Made by a program: the position numbers and the translations under genes. Of a stretch of 64,000 bases of DNA, positions 1-14,515 are shown piece after piece. Position 1 is the first letter of the stretch. Each line of letters opens with the position of its first letter. The stretch covers positions 321,634-385,633 of the forward strand of contig NW_006763149.1 of the NCBI RefSeq assembly GCF_000264905.1, in the 5' to 3' direction. The DNA is from Stereum hirsutum FP-91666 SS1. Taxonomy: Eukaryota > Basidiomycota > Agaricomycetes > Russulales > Stereaceae. Under the pieces are notes generated by a model, which had not been told where the DNA came from, searched no databases, and saw only the letters and a program-made list of their open reading frames with translations.

Positions 1-1408
1 GCAGCTCCGAGGCCAGTCGTGATGTTGTAGGTACTGTTGACCGCTGGAAGATACGATTTAACGAGCAAGGGAGCAGCACTTTCGACGATTCCCTATGAAC
101 CGGTCACGTCAGCGTCAACCAAGGGCTGTAAAAGGGGTCTGGAGGGCTACTTGGTGGTATAGACCTGCGCTGCTGGGTGAGGCGAGGTTCAATATGACGG
201 ATATTCCTCCGGCTCTGTGTGCGAGAGTCTGGTAAGCCTGGGTGTCTTGTTAGATTTTGGATGCCAAAACGTACGATTCACCGCCAATGGTCACTCTGTT
301 GGGATCACCACCGAAGGCAGCTGTGACGAGTATCGTACATCTAGTCAGGTCCTGGCGACGGAAAGACAATACACAGAGATAGGGAAACACACCGATATTA
401 TCCTGGATCCATTGCATGGCCAACTGAGGACTTTTCATTACCGCATTGTACTATGTGCTTTATAGGGTTGGATGGCTGGCTTACCTGTTGATCTAGCATC
501 GCGAAGTTGAATATATCGTCTTCGGATAGTTCGGGATAACCTAGGAAACCGAAGACGGATAGCCGATAGTTCGAGGTCACATAAATGAGGTTCCCTTCCA
601 CGACTTGTTTTGTGGCGTTGAACCTAGGAGAGAAGATGAGAGACGGTTGGGTAGTGAGAAACTATCAAGATCACGTACTCGCTTGCATCTTGGACTGCGA
701 ACTATCGCAGATTCAAAGTTAGTGTGCTTGGAGGCCTAAGTTCAAAAGACGAACATACGCCACCACCATGGATCCAGTTCTAGCGTGTCACAGTAAATAT
801 ATGATCAACAAACAATGCAATGCAAGAGAGCTTACTACGACGGCCAAGCCAGTGCTGTTTTTTCCATCTTGTGGTATGGGAGTATACACATTCAAATACC
901 TATTCCAACAACAGTTTTGATCAGAATGAGCCAAAAGCTTTACATCCAAAAAAAAAGCTGGGACATACAAGCAATCCTCGTCCGTCGACCCTGGCACAAG
1001 TGCACCGCTCTCAATCTGGGGGCATCGTCCTATAAAGTCGGTCGCATTATATGTGGCATTGAAAGGTGGCGCCTTCTGCGGTGCTTCCCATCTCAGGTCT
1101 CCAATAGGCGGACGTGCGAAGCTAAAGCAATATTTCCATTGAACAAAAAATAGAATTGAAGGAGGTGGCGAAGACGTACGGTATCCCTCGGTACACTCTG
1201 ACACCTTCTTCGTAATCTGTGTATCCCACTATTTCTCCCGCCTAGGTCCAAATATCACGAGTTCTTCAGTATAGGCATTGTGTTATGGGAAGTAGCGTAC
1301 CGTAGCATTAACTGCGGTACTTGGATCTGGAGCCCATCGCTTCACTACCTCGCAGGAGGCGCCACCCAACACTCCGAGGACAAGAGGCAAGTTCTGTAGC
1401 AACTTCAT
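1..1408 (-). CDS. Carboxylesterase/lipase type B, 3' end cut by window edge
   Basis: Secreted alpha/beta-hydrolase of the carboxylesterase type B (cholinesterase-like) family, expected to hydrolyse carboxylic esters or lipids outside the cell. The start at 1408 opens with MKLLQNLPLVLGVLGG, a signal peptide. Joining exons across GT-AG introns gives the family landmarks in order: YRGIPFARPPIGDLRW near the N-terminus, a DEDCLYLN-type block, WIHGGG (oxyanion hole, near 760-775), YRLSVFGFL with FAMLDQQ (about 480-590), and the nucleophile block GGDPNRVTIGGES joined over an intron to AGGISV, which rebuilds the GESAG serine motif (about 200-270). One splice used: exon 1 ends at about 1301 and the next exon begins AGEIVGYTDYEEG. 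The last exon visible reads GIVESAAPLLVKSYLP. The acid and histidine of the triad lie beyond position 1. At least eight exons are present. Substrate unknown. Confidence 0.88.
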
Positions 1409-2491
1409 GGTTCGAGAAGGTCCAGTGAAGTGGAAGTTAGGGGCAAGAGCGAAGCGGTATATGTACTCCGTCGGTCTCGGTCATCTTGCATTTTTTGTGA
1501 CCTCTTGACCTATATTTCGAGCCTAATCGACTCAAATGACGACGTACATCATTTGATGGGTCAGGAGGATGGCCGTTCACGAGACGCAGGTTTGGAGGTG
1601 CCCCCGAGAACGATCCAGATGACAGTCTGAATTTGCAGCCAGTCCGGGGCGCGACAAAAGTTCAGCCTGAGTCGAGCCTCACGATGAGATGTTATAAGAA
1701 GCAGCAGGGAAAAATTCAGAATCAATACACTGAGGTTCAGCGTTCAACTTATACGGACGCGTGGTAGTCTTAGGGTAAATGGAGCTCGAGCTCAAAGATC
1801 TGATGACCATGCAGGCTACATTGTGACAGTCACTAGTCAGCGCCGCCGAGTAGAATCAGAGTACACAATCCTAAGAGAAAAAGGCAAGGATAATGTCGCA
1901 TTCAACAGGTCTTTGAGAGGCGTCATGTGCGAACTGAATGAGATGATGATGGTCAGGACGGCGATGTGGCGTCGGCGGAATGCTACAAAGTGGCGAGAAA
2001 GCCGAGAATTTACGTGGTGATCGCGTGGGCCAGTCAGACAATGTCTGCGGGGAGATTTCAAACCTCTTCATTCCTGTCTTCATCGTGCTGAGCATGAACG
2101 CTATGTGAAGTTGCAGGATTTTTCCTTCTGGTCGATGCTAGGCTCATATCCTTCAAATGCTTTCGTGAACGTTCGAATGATTCGCGCGCATCAATTCCCA
2201 ATGGCGTAGAGCGACAACCCGAATGGGTTCTCAACGAAGTGAACGTGCGTTGGGACTCTTCACCAACTTCAACCCAAGACAGCTTTTACAGCTGCCACTC
2301 TCTTCGTACCTGCGCGTGATGCACATGTACTCGTATATGTACGTCTTTTTTCTCGATGGTCGCCCCCGAGTGCTTCTTGGCCCTGGGCTTCTGAATCATA
2401 TATAAGTCGGCCTCGAGAGCAAGTTCCTAATACACGCCGACTATTTCAGACCCTGTCGCCTCTTCAACGGACGATTCAGCTCTGATTGACA
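1409..2491. other. Intergenic, divergent promoter region
   Basis: About 1.1 kb between the divergently transcribed esterase and SurE genes. Open frames here are short, have no recognisable motif and overlap on both strands. The region presumably holds both promoters; the only clear element is the TATA box at 2399. Confidence 0.5.
2399..2406 (+). promoter_or_regulatory. TATA box of the SurE-type gene
   Basis: TATATAAG, 93 nt upstream of the ATG at 2492. The knottin-like gene in this window has a TATA box at nearly the same distance from its ATG. Confidence 0.6.
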
Positions 2492-3706
2492 ATGTTCTCT
2501 TCCATTGCTAGTACTGTCGCTCTCTCTGTTCTGGGCGGGGTTATCTCCAATGCCCTCGCTACACCGGTTGCGCGTCAGCCTGGTGCAAATATTCTCTTGA
2601 GCAATGATGACGGATGTGAGTTCAACTGCCGCTTCCCCTGCGAACATGCATGTGTTAACCACTTATGTTGATCAGGGGCTGTGGCAAATATTCGCGCCTT
2701 TTATCAAGAGCTCGTCGCTGCAGGCTCCAATGTGAGTCAGACTCGGCGGTTTAACACATCTTCGCTCACTCTGTTCCTCTCGTACTTATATCCTTAGACC
2801 GTTCTCTCCGCTCCCGCTGAGAATCAGTCAGGCACCGGATCCTCGACTACCACACCTACTCCCCTCACTGAGGAGGGTGAATTTGGCAGTATCCCCGTAG
2901 GAGCGCCTGCAGAGGGTCATGATGCTGACGACGGTACGAGCTCACTTACACTTCTGAGTATTAATCTAAGCCAACGACCATTGGAATGCAGACCATATCT
3001 GGTATGTCAATGCCTACCCGGCAGACTCAGTTAACTATGGCCTCAACACTCTTGCTCCCGAATTCTTCGGCGCCCCACCGTCCCTCGTCGTGACAGGCCC
3101 TAACGTCGGCAGTACGTACCGTATCCTTATTCCCCTCTCGGACAGTGTTCATTCTCGTATGTTTACTTCAAATGCATTATACGTTTTTGTGTAGACAACC
3201 TCGGCCTCGCCACCCTAGGTTCCGGAACCGTCGGAGCAGCCACCACAGCGTCCCTCGCAGGCGTCCCCGCCATCGCCTTCAGCGCCGCCACAGGCTCCCA
3301 AGTCTCCTACACGACCCTCACCCCTTCCGACCCCGCCTTCATCTACGCATCCGCCGCCACAAACCTCACTTCCATAATATTGTCTTCTTCCGGTGGCGCC
3401 TCGTCCCTCCCAGCCGACACGATCCTCAACGTAAACTACCCCGCCGCCGGCACGGGCACATCATGTACTGCCAGTTCGAGTTTCACTTATGTTTTGAGTA
3501 GGGTGAATACGGCGTTGGGGTTGCCGATTGATGTGAGTACGTGTGGGAGGAGTGCGTTGCCTACGGAGTCGAGTGTGGTGGGGACGAGTGGGTGTTTTGC
3601 GAGTGTGAGTGTTGTGAGCGCGAATACGAAGTTGGATGTGGGGAAGGCAACTCAGGCGGTGGTTTTGGGGTTGATTGGAGATTCTTTGGGGTGTTTGCCT
3701 AGTTGA
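2492..3706 (+). CDS. Secreted SurE-family survival protein / acid phosphatase
   Basis: SurE-like phosphatase/nucleotidase, a metal-dependent phosphomonoesterase fold. Five exons: 2492-2615, 2676-2731, 2798-2933, 2992-3111 and 3195-3706. The N-terminus (MFSSIASTVALSVLGG...ALA) is a signal peptide, so unlike bacterial SurE this protein should be secreted or enter the secretory path. Metal-site residues known from SurE structures are all visible: the double Asp of NILLSNDDGW (split by intron 1 inside the Trp codon), the Ser of SAPAENQSG, and the Asn of VTGPNVGNN (again at an intron). LGSGTVGAATTASLAGVPAIAFS matches the SurE core. The Cys-containing C-terminal part suggests disulphides, consistent with export. 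The ATG at 2492 was chosen because the signal peptide begins there. The gene converges with the gene ending at 4022. Confidence 0.9.
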
Positions 3707-4021
3707 ATGATGTTTGACAATTGTACGGGCTCTGGTTTGGTCGATACGGAGAGATCCACGATGGTTGCGTCTTGGTTGACTGTTTGTGTGATCTTCGATA
3801 AGGGTGAACATATCCAGGTAGATAAAGATACATATATGTGGACAAGATTCGTACATAGTCACAGTGTCAGCGAAATCGACAGTGTTCCAAACTTCAAGGA
3901 GACAGTTCAAAAAAAACCACTCCACCCATATAGACAAAAAGAAAAAAAAATCCACAGCGGCCATCAACCGCATAAAAAACCAGTCGCCGCACAGCAGCAA
4001 TTTAACCGCAAACTTTGTGAA
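3707..4021. other. Short convergent intergenic spacer
   Basis: About 315 nt between the stop codons of two convergent genes, A-rich in its right half (runs of A around 3909-3915 and 3941-3950). No gene seen; it presumably holds both polyadenylation regions. Confidence 0.5.
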
Positions 4022-5586
4022 TCATGCAATCATCTCGACTCTCGCTCGCCCTGGCCCTTGACTTCCCTCCGCCATCTCCGCCGTCACCAGAGACATCCCA
4101 CAGTTCCTCGCCACTCTCGGCCGTGGTATCTTCAACCTCCTCAAATGAACCGGTAATCTCCTCACCTGCCACCCAAACCCTTCCTCCTGCTCCTGATCCT
4201 GAACCATAGCCGAAGCGACTGAATCCGGATTGACCACATCTTCAGGCTTTGCATACCTGGTTTCCGGATTCTGATCTGGCGCCGAAGCTGATGCCGACGA
4301 GTGCTCTTGTCCACCGGGGAAGAGTCGACGCAATATGACGGAATTGACAGCACCAGCGTGAAACCAAGGCGAAAGACCGCGATCGGTCGTGTGTCCCAAC
4401 GTTCGAGGCGGTACGTTCGGTGGGGACGGGAGGAACGGATAGTCTGTGTAGTAAAGAGAAAGAGATGATGCATGGTCATTCAACTGGCGCAGGATGAAAG
4501 GAAAGCCGGCGGTCTTGCCTGGGTGACGAAAACGCTTGGATGAACGAGGCGGGTCACGGGTTTGGAAGACGTCGGAGGTTATGTCAGAGATAGAGAGAGT
4601 TGTGCTGGTTGATCCTTGCTCGTCGGGGGAGTCGGAATTGAGGGAAAGAAGAACTTTGGTGAGGATGATGTAGGTCTCTATGAGCTGGTGGATATCGGCT
4701 TGTAAAGTTGGGTTCATGTACGTCCGTTGCACTCCAGGTGCATCGGGATAAAGTTCGTTGGCGGGTTTGACCGAGAGAGATGGTGGAAGGGACGGAGAGG
4801 GGTGAAGCCAAGGAATGGAATATCGGTGCCAACAGTCCCATGCACTTCGGTACGGTAAAGGGACGGAGAAAGATGCCGAGGTTGTGTTCAATGTCCGGGC
4901 GACCCGATTCCAGTCGGTAGAGCGGTCATTGTGTGTGGAGCCATTGACAGTGTTCGAATGCGAATGAGAAATAACGATAGATTGAAGGAGAAGGTATTCC
5001 GGAAAGGTCCACGGGTTGAAAGCAATATAGATGAGAGGATCGTGAGGAGGAGAAGGTAACAAAGCTTCGCGTGACAAGATCAAGGAGAATGAGCGTTCGC
5101 GGGACAGAACTAAACGGTGTGGCGAAATCGGGAACTCAGACTTACCGGCGCTTTCCGCCACTGGGACGATATATTTATGGGCACTAAACACGGTAGAAAC
5201 ATCTTGTATATTCGCAGCAGCATCAGTTGAGCCTCCTGGAGGGGTTCGCAAATTAACCTAGATGATCCTTGAGGTTGTACCAGTACTCCATTACCTTGAG
5301 GACCAAACGGGTTTTCCAATAGTGGGAGACCGAAGAGACTGGCAGACTGGCGTCTGGACGGGTATGCCGATACCGTGGGTGATAAAGCCGACAAGGGTGG
5401 GTAAGCACTCGCAGGTTCCGAAGGCTCTGAGTACGTGAACGAGGACGCGGTGTGCAGAGTACTAAGCGGTCCAGGAGTATAGATGGTGGAGGAGCCTAGG
5501 CCGTATGGAGAGATATCGGAAGCCCCTTGCTGAGCATCGAGGCCAGTATAAGACCTAATATACAAGGACATATATGGTACAGGCAT
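4022..5586 (-). CDS. Uncharacterised protein with SANT/Myb-like segment
   Basis: Probably one gene with at least two exons. The upstream exon (about 5270-5586) encodes a Ser/Pro/Tyr-rich low-complexity N-terminus (MPVPYMSLYIRSY..., many SP and YP pairs). The downstream exon runs from about 5262 (reading VNLRTPPGGSTDAAANIQD) to the stop at 4022. In the middle, a stretch starting PWTFPEYLLLQSIV, then DWNRVARTLN, then RSAWDCWHRY has the tryptophan spacing of SANT/Myb helices and recalls the Eaf1/Vid21-type SANT (R-S/T-x-W-E/D-C-x-x-R). No HSA domain is visible and the protein is short for Eaf1, so orthology is not claimed. The C-terminus is uncertain: a GTGAGG donor-like site after GFGWQ (about 4165) could be spliced, which would give a different acidic tail. 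Likely nuclear, function unknown. Confidence 0.5.
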
Positions 5587-5989
5587 GAGCCAAGCATTTT
5601 ACAAACAAAGAGTGTGTGTGCAGTGTGGCGCTCACTGTAAGACCAAAGGAGCCGGGCGTCTCTTGAGTTTGACAACTGGCGGTGTGTAAGGCGCAGCACG
5701 CGACTTTGACCTCCTGTATTCAAAATGTGTTCCTGTGTTGTCTTGATCCATAGACCAAGAGAGTTAGCTGGATGATCGCCACCCAACTTGACTTGTGTCT
5801 TGGGACAAAGACTGGACAAGAAACGATCAAGGAAATGCCACAACAGAAGTGCAGTACAGAGATGCGGTACGGGGAGAGCAGAGAGCCTCTAGGAGACATA
5901 TTTGGGGCATGTTGAGTATATGTGAGTGCTCGGGCTGGGTGGCAGCCTGCTGGCTACATGATCCCGCCCTGCAAAGACAATAAGAGCCC

Positions 5990-6007
5990 GCCGTCACGCT
6001 TGACGGC
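5990..6007. repeat. Perfect 7-bp inverted repeat, 4-nt loop
   Basis: GCCGTCA, CGCT, TGACGGC: both arms contain TGACG/CGTCA half-sites of the type bound by bZIP (CREB/ATF-like) factors. It lies about 130-150 nt upstream of the PRP43 ATG. A binding-site role is inference. Confidence 0.6.
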
Positions 6008-6018
6008 GTTCTACTCGT

Positions 6019-6063
6019 GTCACACTGTGACATCATGTGATCGCGCCCGAGTCACAGTGTGAC
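6019..6063. repeat. 13-bp perfect inverted repeat upstream of PRP43
   Basis: GTCACACTGTGAC at 6019-6031 and its exact reverse complement GTCACAGTGTGAC at 6051-6063, separated by 19 nt. Each arm is itself nearly palindromic, which suggests a dimeric factor site present twice in opposite orientation. Located 76-120 nt before the ATG. Confidence 0.65.
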
Positions 6064-6138
6064 TCTGTACTGTTCTCGGCGAATTTGGGCAAGGCGTCTG
6101 TTCTCTTGCTTTCGCTCTCTTCTCTTGTTTTTCACGAA

Positions 6139-9236
<3,098 letters not shown>

Positions 9237-9751
9237 GCAGTGATCATATTCGTCGTTGTTTCTTCGGTCGCGTATGTACATTGTCGTCCGTCAATATGTG
9301 ATGCATTCTTGACGCATAGAGGCTAGACTCGGTATCTTGATGTTGTATGTGAGGGTCACTTTCTAACACCTTCCACTTTTTCAGCGCAATACGATAGTAC
9401 AGCTATGGGTTGAGCATTTAAATATATATCTGCGATATAACGAGGTACCAGTACAAGAAACAGCATTGGATAGTACAGGTACAGAAAAACGTCGGCGCAA
9501 GCTGCTAAGTATCGAGTGGGTCTGACTTGTGTGTTTTCATACAGTCAGAGCTACGGCCAATAGGGAAAAAATACATCAACGGAGCACAAAAAGGCAAGAC
9601 GTCCCACACACATATCTCGTGCTGCACAGAGGGAAGGAGCAAAAAGGACGAGAAAAAAAACTCGGCTGGAGAATGTACAACCTGAACCGGGAGCTCTAGA
9701 GACTGATCCTGACTGATCTCAAGCTCCCTTCTGGCCGTTCTCATCATGCCC
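9237..9751. other. Convergent intergenic spacer
   Basis: About 515 nt between the PRP43 stop and the stop of the minus-strand Ser-rich gene. Contains A-rich runs (9651-9660) and AT-rich DNA near 9420-9440; no gene recognised. Confidence 0.5.
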
Positions 9752-12144
9752 TCAAACAGCCTGAAACTCAGGCCACCTCTCATTTACCCGTCTCGGCTCG
9801 CACTCGTCATCCGACTCCGGGATCGTAACGTCCGTGATGACTGAATGGCCCGTCGTACTCCTCCAGGTGGTCGAGACGTCCGAATTGTGACTCGCCGACG
9901 AGGACATACTGTCCGTTATAGAGCTTTCTCGTCGATGTCCACTATGACCACTCGAGGCATATTCATCGCTACTACGGCCGTGAATGGAGGGTTCTTGCTC
10001 GAGACCCGTCGCAGATTTGGTGACCACGGTCGACTCGGTATCCCAGACCCCAGCGTGTCTCCAAGTCATGCGTTCACTAGGTTCGAAAATCCCTAAACGC
10101 GCTCTGAGTTGGCCTTCCCGGCGAAAGTCCGTGTTCGACCTTGTAGGTCGTATCCTTGCGTCAGGTGGTGGCGATGACGGACATGATACGGCCGTGCGAT
10201 AGGGGGGCTGTGAATGGGGGGCAGCATAGCAGGGGTTGGGAGAAAAAGAGGCAGAGTGTGTCGGAGTCTCAGCGACATATCTCGGTGGTGGGGTTCTCGG
10301 GATGGGGGCGAACAAGGACGGTAGGAAATCGGAGCCGTGAGGACGGCTTGCGTCACCTGGCCTCGGAGGATCTTGAGACGCGTCCATGGAAGGGGCCATA
10401 GAACGAGGAGCTGGTCCGTTATCTTCCAAGAAGTGAGCTGTGACGACTGAAGGTAAGTAAAGTATGTCGAGATAAACAGCGTCGGTGAAGATTGCTAACC
10501 AACGGATTCAGGATCCTGGACCTCCTCCATAACGGCTGGGCTGTTAACTAAGTTGGTCCGGCCTAAAGGGAAGGGCCCTTTGCAAGCGACGATGTCAGGA
10601 TCCTCCGCTACGGATTCATCCGCACGAAATTCTCTTTCCCTTCTGATATCACTAGCCCCGTCATGCAGACCGTCAGAACCCTCCGGACCGTGTATAAAAT
10701 CTGAAAGGACAATTCATGAGATGAGCGAGTACATTTGAAGCGTGGAAAAGGACAGACCTGCGACGGAGCGACGCGAAGTGTGCACTCGAACAGCTTGCGG
10801 GGTGAGAATTCTAACACTGTGATCGGATGTGCTACCGTCAGTGTCCTCTTCATCATCTAGAAGAGCATATTAGGGTGGGATCACTTCTGACACTAAAACT
10901 AAACACTCACCAGCGAGAACGCCGAATACATCATTCTCACTGACGCTATGTCCTATCGACTCGGCATGCGTCTGTCCGAAGGTGTTGCGCCCGGCATTTG
11001 CACGACCACGACCACCACTCACACTACCCTCGACCGGTTTCGTTCTGATCCTCGCCCGGCTACTCGCTCTTGAAGGACTATCCGACAACGCCAGCGGAAG
11101 AAGAAGAACCGACAGCGCAGGCCCCAATTCGTCCCTTCTGGTCGTATTGTACACCGACTCCGTCGAATCGACCTCCCCATCCAACACATCGTGCCCCTGC
11201 TCGCTACGGACACGGGCTGAATGAACGATAGATGGACTATACGCGCGCGTAGATTCCCTCAAGAAGTGTCCTCCAAAATCAGACAGGGGGGTGCGGGGGC
11301 GTTCGTCGTGTATCGAGTTGCGGAAGTATTGTTCGAATGAGGAGTCGAACTCGTTGCCAGGGGTGCTTTCGTTACTGGAGGGTCCGCTCCCGACAGCAAA
11401 CGTGTTCGAAGGGAGGAGAGCTGGAGTGCGTGGGGTGCGACTCTCGAGGGAAAAAGTGTTCTGTGTAGTTCTGAGGACGTTCTCATCTCGGAGAGGTTGG
11501 GTGACCAGGCGAAGGGTCGAGTCTCGCCATTCTGAGATGGTGGGGCTCAATGGCTGATGTTGTGGGGCTAGAATATACGAGGTCGATGGTCGTGGGGGAA
11601 GTGCAATGGTTCGAGGGAGTAGGTCGCGGGCAGGAGTTTGTAAGGCTCGAGGAGAGAGAGAAGTATGACTATCGTCTCCGTGCGCAATGGCTGAGACCCG
11701 GCCCGTCCGTGAAGCATCGCGGGGTGATAGAGTGCACCCCTGTCCTGGATTGGGAGGTCCAGATGGACGAGGGAGAGACTGATTGGTAGGTGAGATTAGT
11801 TGCGAAGGTCGTGGGCTGCTTATCGAGACGGCCGCGATGTCAACCGCGAGGGAAGGGCGGCGGGCTCTCCTCCGTCTCGACAGACACGACAGAGGAAGGT
11901 CCGCAGTAGCCAGTGTGGCAGGAACGATAACCTCGAGCAGCGACACATCCGCCCTGCCTCGTCGAAGCTTGAATCTCTTCACGGTGCTCGACACTATTGT
12001 CGCAGCGAATTTGAACCTATTTGAACGCTGAGAAGGACTGGTTATGTCTGGGGTAAAAGAGCCAATGGAAGGTTGAGTGAGCGAGACCGAATGTGTTTGG
12101 AAGATCGAAGGCCGCTTGAGGGATTTATTGAGCCGTATAGACAT
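9752..12144 (-). CDS. Uncharacterised Ser/Pro/Arg-rich, largely disordered protein
   Basis: Four exons join in frame (12144-10911, 10856-10758, 10700-10500, 10437-9752), giving about 739 aa. No catalytic or membrane domain is recognisable. The N-terminal third is basic (MSIRLNKSLKRPSIFQTH, VKRFKLRRGRADVSLLEV, SRRRRARRPSL), with KR/RRRR clusters that could be nuclear signals. The middle and end are rich in SP/TP and acidic patches (DDEEDTDGSTSD, the second exon; PESDDECEPRR near the end), typical of a heavily phosphorylated regulatory or scaffold protein. The start at 12144 is the first ATG of the long open frame; an upstream non-coding exon cannot be excluded. The consistent splice phases support a real gene despite the lack of homology I can name. 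Confidence 0.65.
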
Positions 12145-13016
12145 TGAGACGGATGTGGGCGAGCGCTAGACTGAGAAAGTGGACGTTGAGGTCGAAACTC
12201 AAGGGGAAGAAAGAGTCTTAGAGAACGATGTTCAACCATTTCGTCGAGGTATTTAGGAGCGTCATACTTAGGCAGCGGAACTCAAGTCTACTCGATCGTC
12301 ATTGAATCATCCGCTCGACAGTCCGAACAGGGGCCCCGCGGGCGCCGAGTCCTCAACCCTCCTTTCAAGTGGCAGTTGTTCACTTTCGATTCCCTACATC
12401 CATGCAACGAAGATAGTTAGCAGAATCCCTGCAGAAGCAAGCGAACACGGACCTTCGTTGTAGGAGCAAAGCGGATTTGTGCTTTTGAACCTTACACGAA
12501 GTGACACTTTGAGATGGCCGAAACAGGGGGTTCAAATGTATAGAGCCGAGTTGTCGGTTCCTCAGTAAGTCGTCCTCCTACTGTGCATGAGAAAACATCG
12601 CATTTGAGAGCTTCCCAGCTTCCACAGCTCTCAAGCTTATAGCTGGTGGAAGAGATTAATTCGCTCTCTGAGCATGCGTATATCTGGCCCAATATTGTTC
12701 AGAACGAAATGGTGCAGTTTTGAGGGGCTGAGGAAAGAAAACATGCGGGCAGACCTCGACCTGCAAAATGAGCTTTCGATGAGGAAAGTGTAGCACACGC
12801 AAAAGGCACGGAAGAACACTGTCCAATGTACCATTAAATCCTGAGCCAAATTAAAACAAAAGAGAGACTAGAAGGACAGACTGAACAACAAGAGGGGTAT
12901 ACGCGAAACGATGGCGCCAGAGAGGATCATCTTTTAAGAATAGAAACAAACAAGAACGACGGAAAAGAGTGTGGACAGTGTCTGTATAGGGACAAGGAAA
13001 GGCAAGAACGAGCCGC
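12145..13016. other. Intergenic, nothing recognised
   Basis: About 870 nt between the start of the Ser-rich gene and the stop of the septin gene. Short open frames lack motifs and consistent splice partners. It should hold the promoter of the former and the terminator of the latter. Confidence 0.5.
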
Positions 13017-14515
13017 TTATCGACGACCGCTTCCACGACCGTAGCTGACTTGCAGGTTGTCCAACTCCGCCTCCAACTGCTTGATGGTGCTGTGGGCGGT
13101 CTCGAGGTCCTTGTTGAGACGGTCGCGCTCGGCGATGAGCTGTGGTGAAAGAGCAATTAGCAACGCTAGTTGGGACGAGGTAGAGCAAATGTGTAAGCAA
13201 CGTACATGCTGCTCCCACTGCCTGAAGCGGGCCTCCTCCGCCTTGACTTGCTCCGTGAAGCGCTTCCTGAGCTGCTCCTCTTCCTCCTGGAACTTGGGGT
13301 TGTTGAACTTCTTGACCTTGCGTTCGCCATACTTGCGCGTCTCCATCTGCTGCTGGCGGTAGTTCTCGTAGTGCGCCTCTTCGGTGGAGGAGATAAGGTC
13401 CAACATGTAGGTGCGGATGAGGAGAGAGCGCAGCTTGCGGAAATCGCAGTGGTTCTCATTCTCGACTGTAGAGCGGGGAAGGTGAGCTTCATGAGAAGAT
13501 GGAAACATGATAAGAACTGACCTTCGGCGACACCCCAGAGGTATTCACGACCCTTGACAACTCGACCATCCGGGGTCTGAACGTCTTCGGTGGACCCGAT
13601 GATAGAGAACGGAATCGCGTCCAAGAGGAGCTGAGCGTGCTCAGTGGCTGTCTTATCCTCAGGGTCAATGGGTGGCTGGTAAATACGAATGTTCTGCGCC
13701 GCAATGACATCGCGAATCTGGAAGATGAATGATGTTAGACAGGAGGAATGGTACGAATGGAAGGCGTATAACTGACACGCTGCTTGAAGACAGTCAGGTC
13801 ATTTTGAGTGAGCGTGTCGGCCTTGGCGATGACTGGAATCAAGTTAACTCGGGTCCCGAGGCGCTTCATGATCTCGATGTCGAGGGGCTTGAGGCTGGAC
13901 GAGCAAAGATTACTTGAGTATAGAGAAGGAATATCATAACAAACCAAGACTCACGTGTGGCCGGTAGGCCTGATGAAGTACAAGCACGCATGCACCCTCA
14001 AGTCGCTCTTCTCGCTCCTCTGCGGCTGCTGCTCCTGGATCATGTACGCCTCATGCTGGTCGTCAATGAAGTCGACGATGGGAGCCCACGAGTCGCGGTT
14101 GTTGACGTAGTCACCAAAGCCAGGGGTGTCGATAACGGTGAGCTTGACCTTGAACTGCTTCTCTTCGAGTTCGGCCTTGATGATCTCGACCTCGGTGAGC
14201 TTGTCGAGTTGCTTGTAGTGACGGCGCGTGTAGTTCTTCGCGGGGGAAAGCTCGGTGGAGAAAAGAGTGTTGATGAGCGTGGTTTTCCCAAGACCGGACT
14301 CGCCTATACGAATAACATTTGAGTGAATAAAGTAAGGGTTATGAACGTGAATTGCACACACCGACGACCATGATGGTGAAGTGCGCGCCATGCTTGGCCA
14401 CAATCTTGTGCCTCTACAAGCAAAGTTCGCTGTCAGAACGCGTTTGTGGACAGCGATAAACATTGCTGACCTGGTTGGGCAAGTTGGCAATACCGATACC
14501 GTCAGATGAAGACAT
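13017..14515 (-). CDS. CDC12: Septin, Cdc12 group
   Basis: Filament-forming GTPase of the septin ring at sites of division and branching; about 380 aa in seven exons (14515-14471, 14413-14362, 14303-13955, 13894-13777, 13718-13522, 13465-13206, 13139-13017). Visible: [15 protein letters not shown] then [19 protein letters not shown]-loop [15 protein letters not shown], switch [10 protein letters not shown]4 motif AKADTLT, the septin-unique element ending near [19 protein letters not shown], and a C-terminal coiled coil ([14 protein letters not shown] block, then [20 protein letters not shown]). The N-terminal NLPNQR block, the EQQP segment before [23 protein letters not shown], and the FRQWEQ coiled-coil opening are characteristic of Cdc12 rather than Cdc3, Cdc10 or Cdc11. 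Intron 2 splits the codon before GESG. Confidence 0.95.

Larger units (their letters stand above)
5587..6138. other. Bidirectional promoter region
   Basis: Spacer between the divergent SANT-like gene and PRP43. Open frames reading into it show no conserved motif. The PRP43-proximal 150 nt carry two perfect inverted repeats (see 5990-6007 and 6019-6063). Confidence 0.5.
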
